Source: Russula earlei (lineage: Eukaryota; Basidiomycota; Agaricomycetes; Russulales; Russulaceae). From it: a stretch of DNA of 64,000 nt. Within the stretch, counting starts at the first letter, position 1, and every line of letters starts with the position of its first letter. The notes beneath the pieces are model-generated. The model worked only from the letters and a program-made list of their open reading frames with translations, made no database searches and had not been told where the DNA came from. The DNA is taken from NCBI GenBank assembly GCA_025769875.1, contig JAGFNK010000218.1, positions 1 through 64,000 on the forward strand. The letters run 5' to 3'. A program made the position numbers and the translations under genes. Shown here in pieces: positions 1 through 9,557 of the stretch.

Positions 1-735
1 ACTGCCTCATCAGACAGGCAAAAGCCCCCAATACTTGAGAGCTGACCGACCACCCCTGCGTGGCATTTTGGCCATGTTGACTAGTGCCCACTTGTTGCTA
101 CCACCTACCATACCCTTTTGAAGTTTTGTTTCATTTTGTTTCATTTCACATGTCACCTCAACACTGCGATCACATGCATCCATACCCAATCCTCTCAGAA
201 TACATCTACCCTTGTTTCCTCTCTGTTCTCTTCCATGCATGCTAAAGGCTCCTCAGTGCAAAATCCACAAACCCAGAATGCTGCACAGATGCAGGAAATC
301 ATTGAAGCTGAGCAAGCATCTGATGAATCAGACTCACATCCATGGCCTCTTTGGAGAGAATATAGCAAAGGCAGGCATGAGGTGTGAGTTTGTTCACAGC
401 TCACTGCCCTCTTCAGCTTCTGCAGTGGCTGTAGAGAGGGTGTTCTCTGGTGGCCAAGACACAATCTCTCTCCATCATGCTGGCTTGAACGTGGAGACCA
501 TCAGGACCCTTATACTAGTCAAAAAGAAATTGCACTTGCAACGAGAACGTGTTGTATCAGTAGTTTAGTTCCTAATATATGACCGATTACCCTTAATATG
601 GCCATTCAATCCCCCATACCATCCCGTTTGAGTTCACAGTAAGTTGATATACAGTATGGGGTCAGGACAGGTAGACCTGTTTGGACCTGTCAAATATATG
701 GCCATACCCATAATACGGTACGGTGAACAGCCCTA
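1..735 (+). mobile_element. hAT element (family 1), right end
   Basis: The right-hand part of a hAT DNA transposon whose left end is outside the window. It contains the C-terminal dimerisation part of a transposase (118-568), a 3' flank of about 165 bp and a terminus reading GGTGAACAGCCCTA, the form expected for a hAT TIR (TAGGGCTGTTCACC inward). The next bases, AAAATGACAGGGAATGAC, continue the sequence seen inside the family-L hAT at 37725, so this element is inserted in a family-L copy. The 8-bp duplication is probably AAAATGAC, but its left partner is not visible. Confidence is good for hAT and moderate for the exact end. Confidence 0.7.
118..568 (+). pseudogene. hAT transposase C-terminus (dimerisation domain), frameshifted
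   Basis: The reading frame that ends at 568 carries the hAT dimerisation signature: SSASAVAVERVFSGG followed by DTISLHHAGLNVETIRTLIL and a Lys/Leu-rich helix. In this family the region forms transposase multimers in the nucleus. Upstream coding is in another frame (118-387), so at least one frameshift separates the two and no ATG is kept. The piece is a decayed 3' end of a transposase gene, not a working gene. Confidence 0.75.
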
Positions 736-1310
736 AAAATGACAGGGAATGACAGTGTGTCCATGCTCCATGCAAAGTTGATAAATTAAAGTTTGATGAT
801 GCATGATTACCCCAAATGACTCAAGCCGGGGCTTGATGGCCCAGCTCTGGCTTTTCAAACAAATCATAGGCCAGGCCAAAGCCGTCATGAAGCTGTCACT
901 TTGGCCCGGCTATACTATCACCTATGGGGAACTCGCCATTCCACTACCATCTTGCCAGTCACAAATGTCATGAAAGTAACAGGCATGTAACACATGCCAA
1001 ATTAAAGTCCGCCCAGGATGAATGTATTTACAAAGGCAATTTGATTAGGTGGGGACTACGGAAAACAGTTGTAATGGAGTAGCATTATCGAGTGAAATCC
1101 AGGACTTGGCTATGTACGGAACACGGTGCTCACATCATGGGCCAGTGCCACATGAGTAAAAGTAAAAGGTCGATATATATCATTATTATAGCTGCCTGTA
1201 GCTGCTGCTCATATGTATGGTCTTGTGCTGGCCGATTGGACCGCCTGTAACATGGCATTAAGAGGATAAAACGGCAGTGACCCAGACTCCTCCAACGGTG
1301 ATCACCCAGC

Positions 1311-1695
1311 TGTTGCGCAGCATAGAGCGCAGCTAACAGGCCAAGCAACCCACCTTAGAGGTTGTGCTAATGCTCAAGTGATATTGGGGTGTAGAGCGAT
1401 GTGTATACTCGTCTACAAGTATGGTATTTATACCTCTATGACCCAGGGCTGTTCCTAAGTCCAAAAGAGGTGAGTACAGGTGTCCACTATATCGCGCATT
1501 AAGTGACGCGTGATGTGGAAAGGTTCTAGACGCAGCATAAGGCTGCATCTTGTGATAGATAGCGTACTATGCGTAACCCTATTGCCATAAGCGCATATAC
1601 TAAGGTTCTGTCTAACATGTAACATCTATGAGCGGATCTTGAACCTTGTATGAAGGTCTTCGCCTTCTTTGATCCGTTCGGGTTCCGGTTCAACA
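1311..1695 (-). repeat. Copia 3' LTR with adjacent polypurine tract
   Basis: Left copy of the 385-bp LTR, ending TTCAACA at 1695. Directly inside it (1696-1708) the minus strand reads a purine-rich tract AGCAAGGGGGAG, the plus-strand primer expected next to a 3' LTR. A solo copy of the same LTR family, with many CpG decay changes, is at 61094-61481. Confidence 0.92.
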
Positions 1696-1744
1696 CTCCC
1701 CCTTGCTAAGTGCATCGGTAGATGCCGTGAGCATTTTCCCACAT

Positions 1745-4714
1745 TCAGGGGTAGAACGTTAGTCCTAGTTGCTCCCTGAATTTGAGGAACTTAACGCGAC
1801 CAAGGTTCTTGGTGAACATGTCGGCTGGGTTGTTAGCCCCTTCAATAAAGAATAGCTCCACCTGTTTATTTTGTATGACTTCACGAATGAAGTGATAGCG
1901 CAAATCAATGTGTTTGATGCGCTTTTCTTGCACAGGGTTGGAGGCTAAGAATATTGAGCCTTGGTTATCACCGAACAGTGGGATAGGAGCAAGATTGATG
2001 CCAAGTTCTGTTAGTAAGGATTTGATCCAAACTAACTGTCTGCTCGTGTCAGAGAGCGACATGTACTCAGCTTCAGTGGAGGAGAGCGCGACTGTTTTCT
2101 GCGCTCGTGAGTTCCATGAAAATATTGCTCCAGCCAGGTTCACCATATAGCCTGTAGTGGACTTCCGATTAGTCGGATCAGAAGCCCAGTCAGAGTCAGC
2201 ATATGCCATTAGGCCACCATTAGATGGTCCATCATAGACCAAGGCATAATTGGCGGTTCCCAAGAGGTATCGGCAAATATAGTATGCACGATTTAAATGA
2301 TCCTCTGAGGGATTGGCAGCATGTTGCGACAACTTTGTGACAGCAAAGGCTATGTCTGGACGCGTTCCAAGCATTATGTATAGGAGTGATCCTATAACCT
2401 GCTGGAATTTAGACCGCAAGGCTGGGTCAGCAGCGGAAGTGTTGGGAGAGGGGTGATAGCCCTCTGGTAGCGGAGTAGGAGCAGGGTTTGCGTTAAGCAA
2501 GTCGAAACGCTGCAGCACTTTCTGTAGATATTCAGTCTGGTCCAGATGTATCTGGCCGGACTTGCGTTGAATGCGCATGCGTAGAAATTCTTGGGCATCG
2601 CCCAGATCTCGACATTCCCAGAGCTTCATAAAGCGCTCCTTTGTTTTATTGATTTGTTTTTTGTCTGCTCCAAAGAAGAGCACATCATCAACATAGACGA
2701 TGGCTATGATGCTCTTGTCTTTACTAACAAAGAGCCCAGAGTCAGACATAAGGCGAATAAGGCCGAGCGAGGCCATGGACTTGTCAAGGGCTTTCCACCA
2801 AGCAAGTGCCGCTTGCTTGAGTCCATATATTGCGCGTTTAAGGCGCATGACTTTACGCTCTTGGCCTTTTATTTTGAAGCCCTCAGGCTGCTCCATATAG
2901 AGCTCTTCATCGAGCTCACCATAGAGAAAGGCAGTCTTGACGTCTAGTCCGCTAATGTGCCAGTTTTTGAGCGCTGCGAGCGCAATCATCAGGCGGACTG
3001 TCTCAAACCGTACCACGGGTGAGAATATTTCGTCATAGTCAATGCCTTCTACTTGGGAGAAGCCTTTGGCGACTAGTCTGGCTTTTTTACGACCATCAGA
3101 CTTAAGGTCGAATACCCATCTATTTTTAATTATTTTGCGATCCTTGGGAGGATCGACTAGTTCGAAGACTTTGCGTCTGCGGAGGGATTCCAACTCCTCG
3201 CGACAAGCATCTTTCCACTCCTTTTGGAGTTCACTTGGCATTCGCAGAATGTCCCTAAAGGTCCATTCGCGAATCTTCGCAGTATCAGGTGTATCTGAAC
3301 TTAGTGGAACTGCTTGGGCGAGCAGATAGTTCAGAAATTTGACTCCCCCTTCCCTTGCAAGACGTAGAATGTCTTCTACCTCATCCTCAGAGGCTTGCGG
3401 CGGTTGATCGTCAAGGACGACAGGAGGGTAAGGGCCTGGCGTGGCCGATCCTGACGTACTACCCTCACCGGAGCTACCGGGTTGGTTTTCTGTCATTGTT
3501 CTCCATGTGCGTGTGCGCCGAACGTCTTTTTCCACTTCTGTGGGGTGTCTGCGTTCACCATAGACGTTGCCTGGACGGGTAGGTACTTTCCTCAACCGCT
3601 GAGACCTTCGAAGAGGTACAGGCTCTTCAACGGGAGGAGGGGACGGTGTAGGAGGGACGGGCGTTTGCTCACGTTCCTCTTCTTGTGGCGCCTGTATAGG
3701 CTGCTCATCGTCCTCACTTTTAATTGTAGGGAATGGGTCGTCAACACCAGGAATGGTGTCTTCGACAGGTTGTTGCGGTAGTTCCTCACGCGGTTCATTA
3801 ATCCGCGTGGTACCTTTAGTGCGCGCTTTGTCGCATTTGGGGTACAGGGTCTCATCGTACAGGGCGGTAGCATTTGTGTAAAGCGTATTATTTGGGAGCC
3901 TCATAAAGAGTGAGGCTTTGATCCCCTCAGTATGACCAAGGTAGATCATAAGCTCGCTTTTAGGCGAAAGCTTGTTGACTCGACGCTTTTCTGGTATGTG
4001 CACATATGCACCGCAACCAAATACTCTGAGGTGTGAGATATCAGGGACCTCGTTCTTTAGGACTTCGTAGGGTGTACGCCATTGAAGGCGTCTGGCAGGT
4101 GTCCTATTGTAACAGTGTGTCCCATGATTCACTGCAAATTCCCACCAGGAGGGAGGTAGACAAGCTTCAAGGCGCATTGCTTGAGCTTTGTCCATTACAG
4201 TGCGCATAAAGCGCTCTGCGCGTCCATTCTGTTGTGGAGTGTATGGGGCGCTTTGCAGGATTTTAATTCCTTCGTCCTTTAGGACATTATCAAAGGCCTC
4301 GGACTTGTACTCTCCGCCAGCATCGGACATCCACTCTTTGATTCCTGCTTTGTATTGGTTCTTCACCATAGCAAGGAATTGCTTGACGGCCATTATGGTC
4401 GACTTTTTATTTTTTAAGAGTGTGATCCATGCATAGGAGGAATAATCGTCAATGAAGCTGACGAAATATTCGTACTTATGATACGACTTCACAGGGAAAC
4501 TCTTGAGGTCCGAGTGAATACGCTCGAACGGTGCGGAAGCACGAGTTTCAGAAGGGGGGTGCGCAGATGCAGGCATCTTGCCTTGCGCGCAGCCAGGACA
4601 TACCGGCTGTTCCTGAGGGATTTTCAGGTCTTCAGGGAGACCCTTGGTATGTGTCTTAGCACGTGTTATGACATCCTTAGATGGGTGGCCAAGGCGTCGG
4701 TGTAATGACATCAT
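1745..4714 (-). pseudogene. Copia pol: integrase, reverse transcriptase, RNase H
   Basis: This 989-codon frame carries, in order, the integrase HHCC finger (H5, H10, C39, C42), the integrase core with D69, D131 and E167 (exact D,D(35)E spacing), a Pro/Glu-rich linker, the Copia reverse transcriptase (KARLVAKGFSQVEGIDY, then YVDD) and a C-terminal RNase H (ADSDWASD, LSSTEAEYMS). The enzymes copy element RNA into DNA in cytoplasmic particles and insert it in the nucleus. The domain order INT-RT-RH is the Copia order. The frame is open to its stop at 1745, but it is out of frame with the upstream gag/protease by one base near 4700. In this copy it is therefore not translated as part of a single polyprotein. 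Confidence 0.95.
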
Positions 4715-6598
4715 AATCTACCGCGTAGATAAGAGAATGCGCTTGCGCGCTTTCAATTGAGGCGTCTAACCAATACGTGGTTTGACCCGGGAATAAGGGG
4801 TAAGAGGACAGGATTATACGTCCGTCCTCTCGTAGGGAAATATGATTTCTATTCCCTAATGCATGCATCCCTTGTTGTAAAAACTCCCCCATAGATAATA
4901 TCCGAGTGTTAATTTTCGGAATATAGAGAACAGGAGAAATGCGCGTGACAACCGTTTTAGAGTTGACAGTGTGCCGAAGCAACACAGCGCCTTTGCCTTC
5001 CACATATATAGTGTTATCGGCAGTTTTAACAGGGGATCTTTCGTGCGGCAAAGCCGGCGTATACTCTATAAAGTCTTTTATTTCGAAGGTGAAGTGTGCG
5101 GACGCGCCAGAGTCAAGGAGCCATAAGGATCCCATTTTACTCAAGTCGTGCTTTCCTCTACATCTCGAACAATTTTTGTTACATTCACTTTGAAGGGAAG
5201 TAGTCCCTTCGCTAATTTGTACATTATATGATACAAGCGAACACTTATTAGACATATCTAGCCCGCTTAGGGGCTGGGGAGATGCTAATAGGTTCTTTAG
5301 CGAGTGAAAGGAGAGAGGGAGGCGCACGCACGCTTCGTTATCTTCGGGGTCGCTGCCCCAATCAAGCGCTTCATCCGACGGAGTCGGAGCACGCTCAGGG
5401 GTGGCAGCACCTTCTGGAATACCGTCATATATGTCGAATAAATCCGACGTGTTTGTTTGCGCGAAGTCGCCATCGTCCTGGTCCATAGGCTCAGGGACGG
5501 GCGACGGAAGTTTGACTGCACTTGTCGAGGCAGCGGATTGAGTCGAGATCCGCTGCTCGAGGGTCTTGACTGTCTGTATAGTGGGAGTTACCCCAAGATT
5601 GTCAGCAAGATCAAGCGCTTTGTTTAAGGCCTTGTAAGGGCCGTGAGTGCGTTTGCGAGGGTCAGTCGCAGTCGGGACGGTACGTTGTTGGATCCCCGAA
5701 GGACCCAGATGGGCGATAGTGGTAATGGTCGGGAGTGGGAGTGCGGCAACGTCCGCAATATGGGAATGTCCGGGACCATGGCTGTTATCAGCCTTCTCCT
5801 TGCCTTTCCCTTTTCCTTTGCCGCCGCGCTTGCCACGCTGGCGCTTATCCTTATCTTCATCGCGCTTGGGCTTATTGCCTTGCTGCTGATTGGAGAAGGA
5901 AGGGTCACCGTGCTTGCGCTTGACAGCTGAAAGCTTCTGCGCGCTGTGCTTCTTGCTTGTTCCACGATTGATCTCAGTTTGATATTGAGAGATAATAGCC
6001 TCTCGGACGTGAGATGGACTAAGATCGGTTAGATCATAGTTCTGAGTGACAATGTGGACAAGCATTTCCCATTTTGGGGGAATTGCTGCAAGCATGATGA
6101 GCGCCTGTAAGGCGTCAGGAATAATGAGGGAGGATGCGGTGAGGCGCTGGAATGCAGCGTGTATCCGATCCATTTGTGGGCCAGGATGCTGGCTCGGGTT
6201 AATGCGAATGGAGATGGCTTCTTTAAGTCCTTATAGATGCTGGTGGTAGTCGCCGTACCATAAAGGGTATCAAGGCGATTCCAGATGGTCTCAGCGTTAT
6301 CCAAAGACGTAAGATCTTGTTGGATCGCGATGCTAGATCTAAGGACCATATGACCGACTGCCATATCATTCCCTTTGTTCCATTCTTTCACAGCTGCCTG
6401 AGCGACAGCCTGGGCAGCAATCTCTTCGGCAAGAGGCGCCTGAGGAAGGGCAGGGACGGTAGGCAGTTCAAAAGTGCCATTGCAATAACCCCACAGTCCA
6501 ACGGACATGAGGTAGGCTTTCATAGCCTTTGACCAAATACCATAGTTTGCGCCATCGAGGATGGGGACAACAGGGGCAGAGGGTTGAGACGACGACAT
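4677..6598 (-). pseudogene. Copia gag and protease, frameshifted
   Basis: The start is MSSSQPSAPVV at 6598, followed by the Copia-type gag opening (LDGANYGIWSKAMKAYL) and the gag helical region. The frame shifts by one base in an A-rich stretch near 6228 (the first frame ends at 6029). The second frame (down to 4677) holds a basic Lys/Gly-rich tract, a Cys/His cluster (CNKNCSRCRGKH) and the aspartic protease motif WLLDSGASAHF. The protease normally cuts the polyprotein, and gag packages RNA. No perfect CCHC knuckle is visible. The frame runs out just after overlapping the pol frame. Confidence 0.9.
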
Positions 6599-6739
6599 TG
6601 TAGCTGTTAGAAGAGGGCTTAGAGGTCGTCAGTAAGAGTATTTGTATTAAACAAGCCGACATAGTCTCCCCATAGGGTAGACTAGCTCGCCGCAGCATGC
6701 AGGCTTCAGGGATGCTTCGCCATCGTTGCAGCCGATGAA

Positions 6740-6766
6740 GGCGCATGGCTTGCAGGGCCCATAACC
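6740..6766 (-). promoter_or_regulatory. Copia primer-binding site, initiator-Met tRNA half-molecule type
   Basis: Next to the 5' LTR the plus strand reads GCAGGGCCCATAACC. This is the sequence of the anticodon arm of eukaryotic initiator tRNA-Met, with CAT as anticodon. The retrotransposon RNA (minus strand) is therefore complementary to the internal anticodon stem-loop and not to the 3' CCA end. Drosophila copia is known to prime from a fragment of this tRNA, so a half-tRNA primer is likely. The match was judged by eye against known eukaryotic sequences, not against this species' own tRNA. Confidence 0.7.
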
Positions 6767-7151
6767 TGTTGCGCAGCATAGAGCGCAGCTAACAGGCCAA
6801 GCAACCCACCTTAGAGGTTGTGCTAATGCTCAAGTGATATTGGGGTGTAGAGCGATGTGTATACTCGTCTACAAGTATGGTATTTATACCTCTATGACCC
6901 AGGGCTGTTCCTAAGTCCAAAAGAGGTGACTACAGGTGTCCACTATATCGCGCATTAAGTGACGCGTGATGTGGAAACGTTCTAGACGCAGCATAAGGCT
7001 GCATCTTGTGATAGATAGCGTACTATGCGTAACCCTATTGCCATAAGCGCATATACTAAAGTTCTGTCTAACACGTAACATCTATGAGCGGATCTTGAAC
7101 CTTGTATGAAGGTCTTCGCCTTCTTTGATCCGTTCGGGTTCCGGTTCAACA
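6767..7151 (-). repeat. Copia 5' LTR
   Basis: Right copy of the 385-bp LTR, TGTTGCGC to GTTCAACA. It is followed by the TSD CCAGC and then by MITE M sequence. On the minus strand it is upstream of gag, so it carries the element promoter. CpG sites that are lost in the old solo copy at 61094 are intact here. Confidence 0.93.
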
Positions 7152-7644
7152 CCAGCTGGAATCAAACTCCGCACTCCACCATGACAGAAAGCGTGATGCA
7201 GGCATGACCCCCAGCCAAAATACTACTCAAAAACCATTCAATGGACCTCCATTTTTCTTTGCTAGAATGACATTAATGGCACTCAATAGTATAACTACAA
7301 AGTTTTAAATGGGGTTGTTTGAGCAGATACAGGGGAAAATGAAATCAGCGAGATGGTCGTGGAATGGCGAGTTCCCCATAGGTGATAGTAATGGCCTGGC
7401 TTGGCCCGCCTCACGGCCTGAGGCCGGGCCGGGCACACCATCATACGCCACTGTTCATCATTTCATTGATGATGATATCGTATAAAGCCAACGCTTGCCG
7501 CTCCGGCTGTGCTCCTCTATTTGCCTCAGTGTCGGTACTGGTTTCCGACACACATATTCTCTCCATCGCTATCGTGCTCCTACGTCGAAGACTTGCACGG
7601 CTTTCTCACTCTAAATCCACCATCTCCCGCATAACATAATACCA

Positions 7645-7975
7645 ATGCGCACTCCCTTGGTTTTCGCCATTTTCTGTCTCGTTGGCGTCCCTCCGTCATT
7701 CGCGCGTCCTTCGAATAATCCATCTAGGTACGCGCACCTCTACAAGCTCCGTTCCATCATTCGAGTTGACTTTTGCACGCGGCGCTCCTGTGCCCCCGAA
7801 ACTTTCAAGAAGCCCTGAAAGGTCTGGGCGTTCAAACCAGCCAGGCCTGGTTCCCGAGCAGCCACCGCAGAACGTTTTCACACCAGAGCATGAGGAATTT
7901 CTACGTCTGCCTCTTGCGCATCAGGGAGATCGCGGATTCCATGCCAATACATGGCGGGGTTCTGCCACCGATTAA
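7645..7975 (+). CDS. Candidate small secreted protein (82 aa, two exons)
   Basis: The ATG at 7645 opens a classic signal peptide: MRTPLVFAIFCLVGVPPSFA, with a charged N-terminus, a hydrophobic core and an A-x-A-like end before RPSNN. Exon 1 (7645-7727) ends at GTACGC. Splicing to 7810 (after TTTCAAG) keeps the frame open to the stop at 7975 and gives a mature protein of about 60 residues rich in Pro, Arg, His and Gly, with no cysteine in the mature part. The 82-bp intron is a little long for this window and other acceptors are possible, so the model is tentative. It sits between a degraded hAT end and an unknown minus-strand frame. No family was recognised. Confidence 0.4.
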
Positions 7976-8337
7976 CCCCGAGAATCTCGGAAGTGACAAG
8001 ACTGGCCTTGACCCGCGCCTTCCAGGGATAAAACCTCCTCATGTTCCTTCCGCCTTCGACAAAGAACAGTTAAGGCCGACCCTTCCACCGATAGATCCCA
8101 AGTCCCAGACTTCTCATCTTCCCCCGTTTCATGCGCAATTTTCCAGACGGCCTCACCGCGCTCCACCGAAATCAGGTCGCTGATGGGAGATGAGGCCCCA
8201 GTCAGCTGAGAGTTTGCCAACCGCACACGCAGGCGGCCGACACTCTTGAGTGTTTGGTTTGGGATTGATGGATGTGTCGTCCAGGAGAGTGATATCTCAT
8301 TCGCTGTCCGCTGTCCTAGTCTAACGTTTCTTGTCAT
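7972..8337 (-). CDS. Unknown protein, 121 aa frame; related decayed copy at 32.2-32.6 kb
   Basis: An open frame from ATG at 8337 to a stop at 7972. Nothing in it was recognised as a known domain. Its middle part (RLRVRLANSQLTGA, then SDLISVERG and AVWKIAHE) is matched by the plus strand at 32350-32510 (CAVSKSL, DLISVDCG, AFWEVARE), where frame breaks have accumulated. DNA similarity also extends upstream of the ATG, through CTCGGGCAAACG and a CCGGGGCTTTTGAGCCC stretch. The better-kept frame and the homologous copy suggest a real duplicated locus. It could be one exon of a longer gene, and it overlaps the tail of the secreted-protein candidate by 4 bp. Confidence 0.35.
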   Translation of the reverse strand: MTRNVRLGQRTANEISLSWTTHPSIPNQTLKSVGRLRVRLANSQLTGASSPISDLISVERGEAVWKIAHETGEDEKSGTWDLSVEGSALTVLCRRRKEHEEVLSLEGAGQGQSCHFRDSRG

Positions 8338-8621
8338 CTATGCACGAGGTTAATCGACACGTTAGTGTGCCGTATGCTGCGATGAGGGTTTAATGTGATG
8401 CGTTTGCCCGAGGAGAAAGGTAGACCAAGAGAAAAGGAGGGCTCAAAAGCCCCGGCTTGGGCCCATTGTTAGTTGGGTTTCCCCTCCCAAACCTTGAACA
8501 CTAGTGTTATTCCAATTTGAGTTTGCTATTTCTTTTTGTGTTCATTTGAAAGTGGCATTGTTTTATGGTGGGCTTGAAACAAAAGCTGATGAAGCTAGGG
8601 CTGCTCCCACACACTGGTTGA
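8338..8621. other. Spacer without a recognised gene
   Basis: Holds the upstream part of the sequence duplicated near 32.1-32.3 kb (to about 8490) and then an ordinary AT-richer spacer up to the first palindromic MITE. No ORF, RNA gene or terminal repeat was identified. Confidence 0.4.
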
Positions 8622-8800
8622 GAAATCAACTTATGTGAATGACAAAACTGTAACATTTTGAATAACAAAATTTATTATTTTGATACAAATTTGTAGCAAA
8701 CAATGTGTGAACATTCATTTTAGATTTTGTTACAATAGATTCCTGTTACAAAATGATGAAATAACTAAATAGTATTGACAAGATTTTAGAACATACATTA

Positions 8801-9351
8801 TCACTGGTTGAAAAACCAACTTATGTGCATGACAAAACTGTAACATTTTGAATAACAGAATTTATTGTTTGGATACAAATATGTAGAAAACAATTTGTGG
8901 AAATTCATTTTAGATTTTGTTACAATAGATTTCTGTTACAAAATGACAAAATTAGTAAATGGTATTGACAGGATTTTAGGACATGCATTATGTTTCAAAA
9001 ATTGTAAATTATCTTAAGATTCTGTGTGAGACAAAATTGTGAAAAATTGAAACTGCAAAATTTGGGTTTATGAAAAAGGTGGCCAAACCCAAATTTTGTA
9101 GCTTCAATTTTTCACAATTTTGTTTCTCACAAAATCTCAAAATAATTTAAAATTTTATAACATAACGTATGTTCTAAAATCTTGTCAACACTGTCTACTT
9201 ATTTCATCATTTTGTAACAGCAATCTATCATAACAAAATCTAAAATGAAATTTCACAAATTGTTTGCTACACATTTGTCTCAAAATAATAAATTCTGTTA
9301 TTCAAAGTATTACAGTTTTGTCATTCACATAAGTTGAATTTCCAACCAGTG
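8801..9351. mobile_element. Palindromic MITE, second copy, inside the left arm
   Basis: About 550 bp, TCACTGGTTGAAAAACCAAC to GGAATTTCCAACCAGTG, flanked by TA (8799-8800 and 9352-9353). The two arms pair nearly end to end around a centre at about 9075 (GGTTTATGAAAAAGGTGGCC). It is a member of the same family as the outer element and interrupts that element's arm after AGAACATACATTA. It has no coding capacity. Confidence 0.8.
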
Positions 9352-9557
9352 TAAGTTTACAAAAATTGTAAATTATTGTAAGATTTTGTGTGAAACAAAA
9401 TTGTGAAAAACTTGAAACTCAACATTTGGGTTTATGCACTGGGTGAAAGATATCCTTTTGTGACTGACAAAAGTGTGACATTTTGAATAATAAAAGTCAA
9501 TGTTATATTACAATTTTCAGGGGGGAAAAAAAGCTAACATTAGTTTATATTTTGCTA

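Larger units (their letters stand above)
1311..7151 (-). mobile_element. Ty1/Copia LTR retrotransposon, nearly full length
   Basis: Two 385-bp direct repeats (1311-1695 and 6767-7151), both starting TGTTG and ending CAACA, bracket a minus-strand gag-pol. The 5-bp TSD is CCAGC (1306-1310 and 7152-7156). The empty site in the second MITE M copy (58399-58997) reads CACCCAGCTGGAATC, which confirms the boundaries. By eye the LTRs differ at about four positions (G/C, G/C, G/A and T/C), so the insertion is young. It is nevertheless disabled by two frameshifts in gag-pol. The 5' LTR is the right-hand one. Confidence 0.95.
915..7388. mobile_element. MITE M (copy 1), TA target site, split by Copia
   Basis: A non-autonomous element with TIRs starting CTATCACCTATGGGGAACTC and flanked by TA (913-914 and 7389-7390), as expected of Tc1/mariner-type insertion. 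Without the Copia insertion (1311-7151 plus a 5-bp TSD) it is about 630 bp. A second, uninterrupted copy lies at 58399-58997 and shows the pre-insertion sequence. It has no open frame of its own, and the parent transposase is not in the window. Confidence 0.85.
736..7437. mobile_element. hAT family L, right-terminal fragment, interrupted
   Basis: Bases 736-914 and 7389-7437 together match the right end of the full family-L hAT at 37720-37952. The shared features are the GTGTCCATGCAAAGTTGAT stretch, the subterminal array of GGCCAGGCCAAAGCCG motifs and the final GGGCCGGGCA. The copy was hit first at its left by hAT 1 and then at a TA by a MITE (915-7388). The last bases of the usual terminus (ACAACCCTA) are not recognisable after 7437, so the end is degraded. 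No coding sequence is left. Confidence 0.7.

Noticed and set aside
8440..8475. GCCCCGGCTTGGGCCC-type sequence resembling hAT family L ends (also 32120-32150)
   Set aside because: It lies within the inverted duplicated locus and is conserved there together with its neighbours. No TSD or terminus is present.
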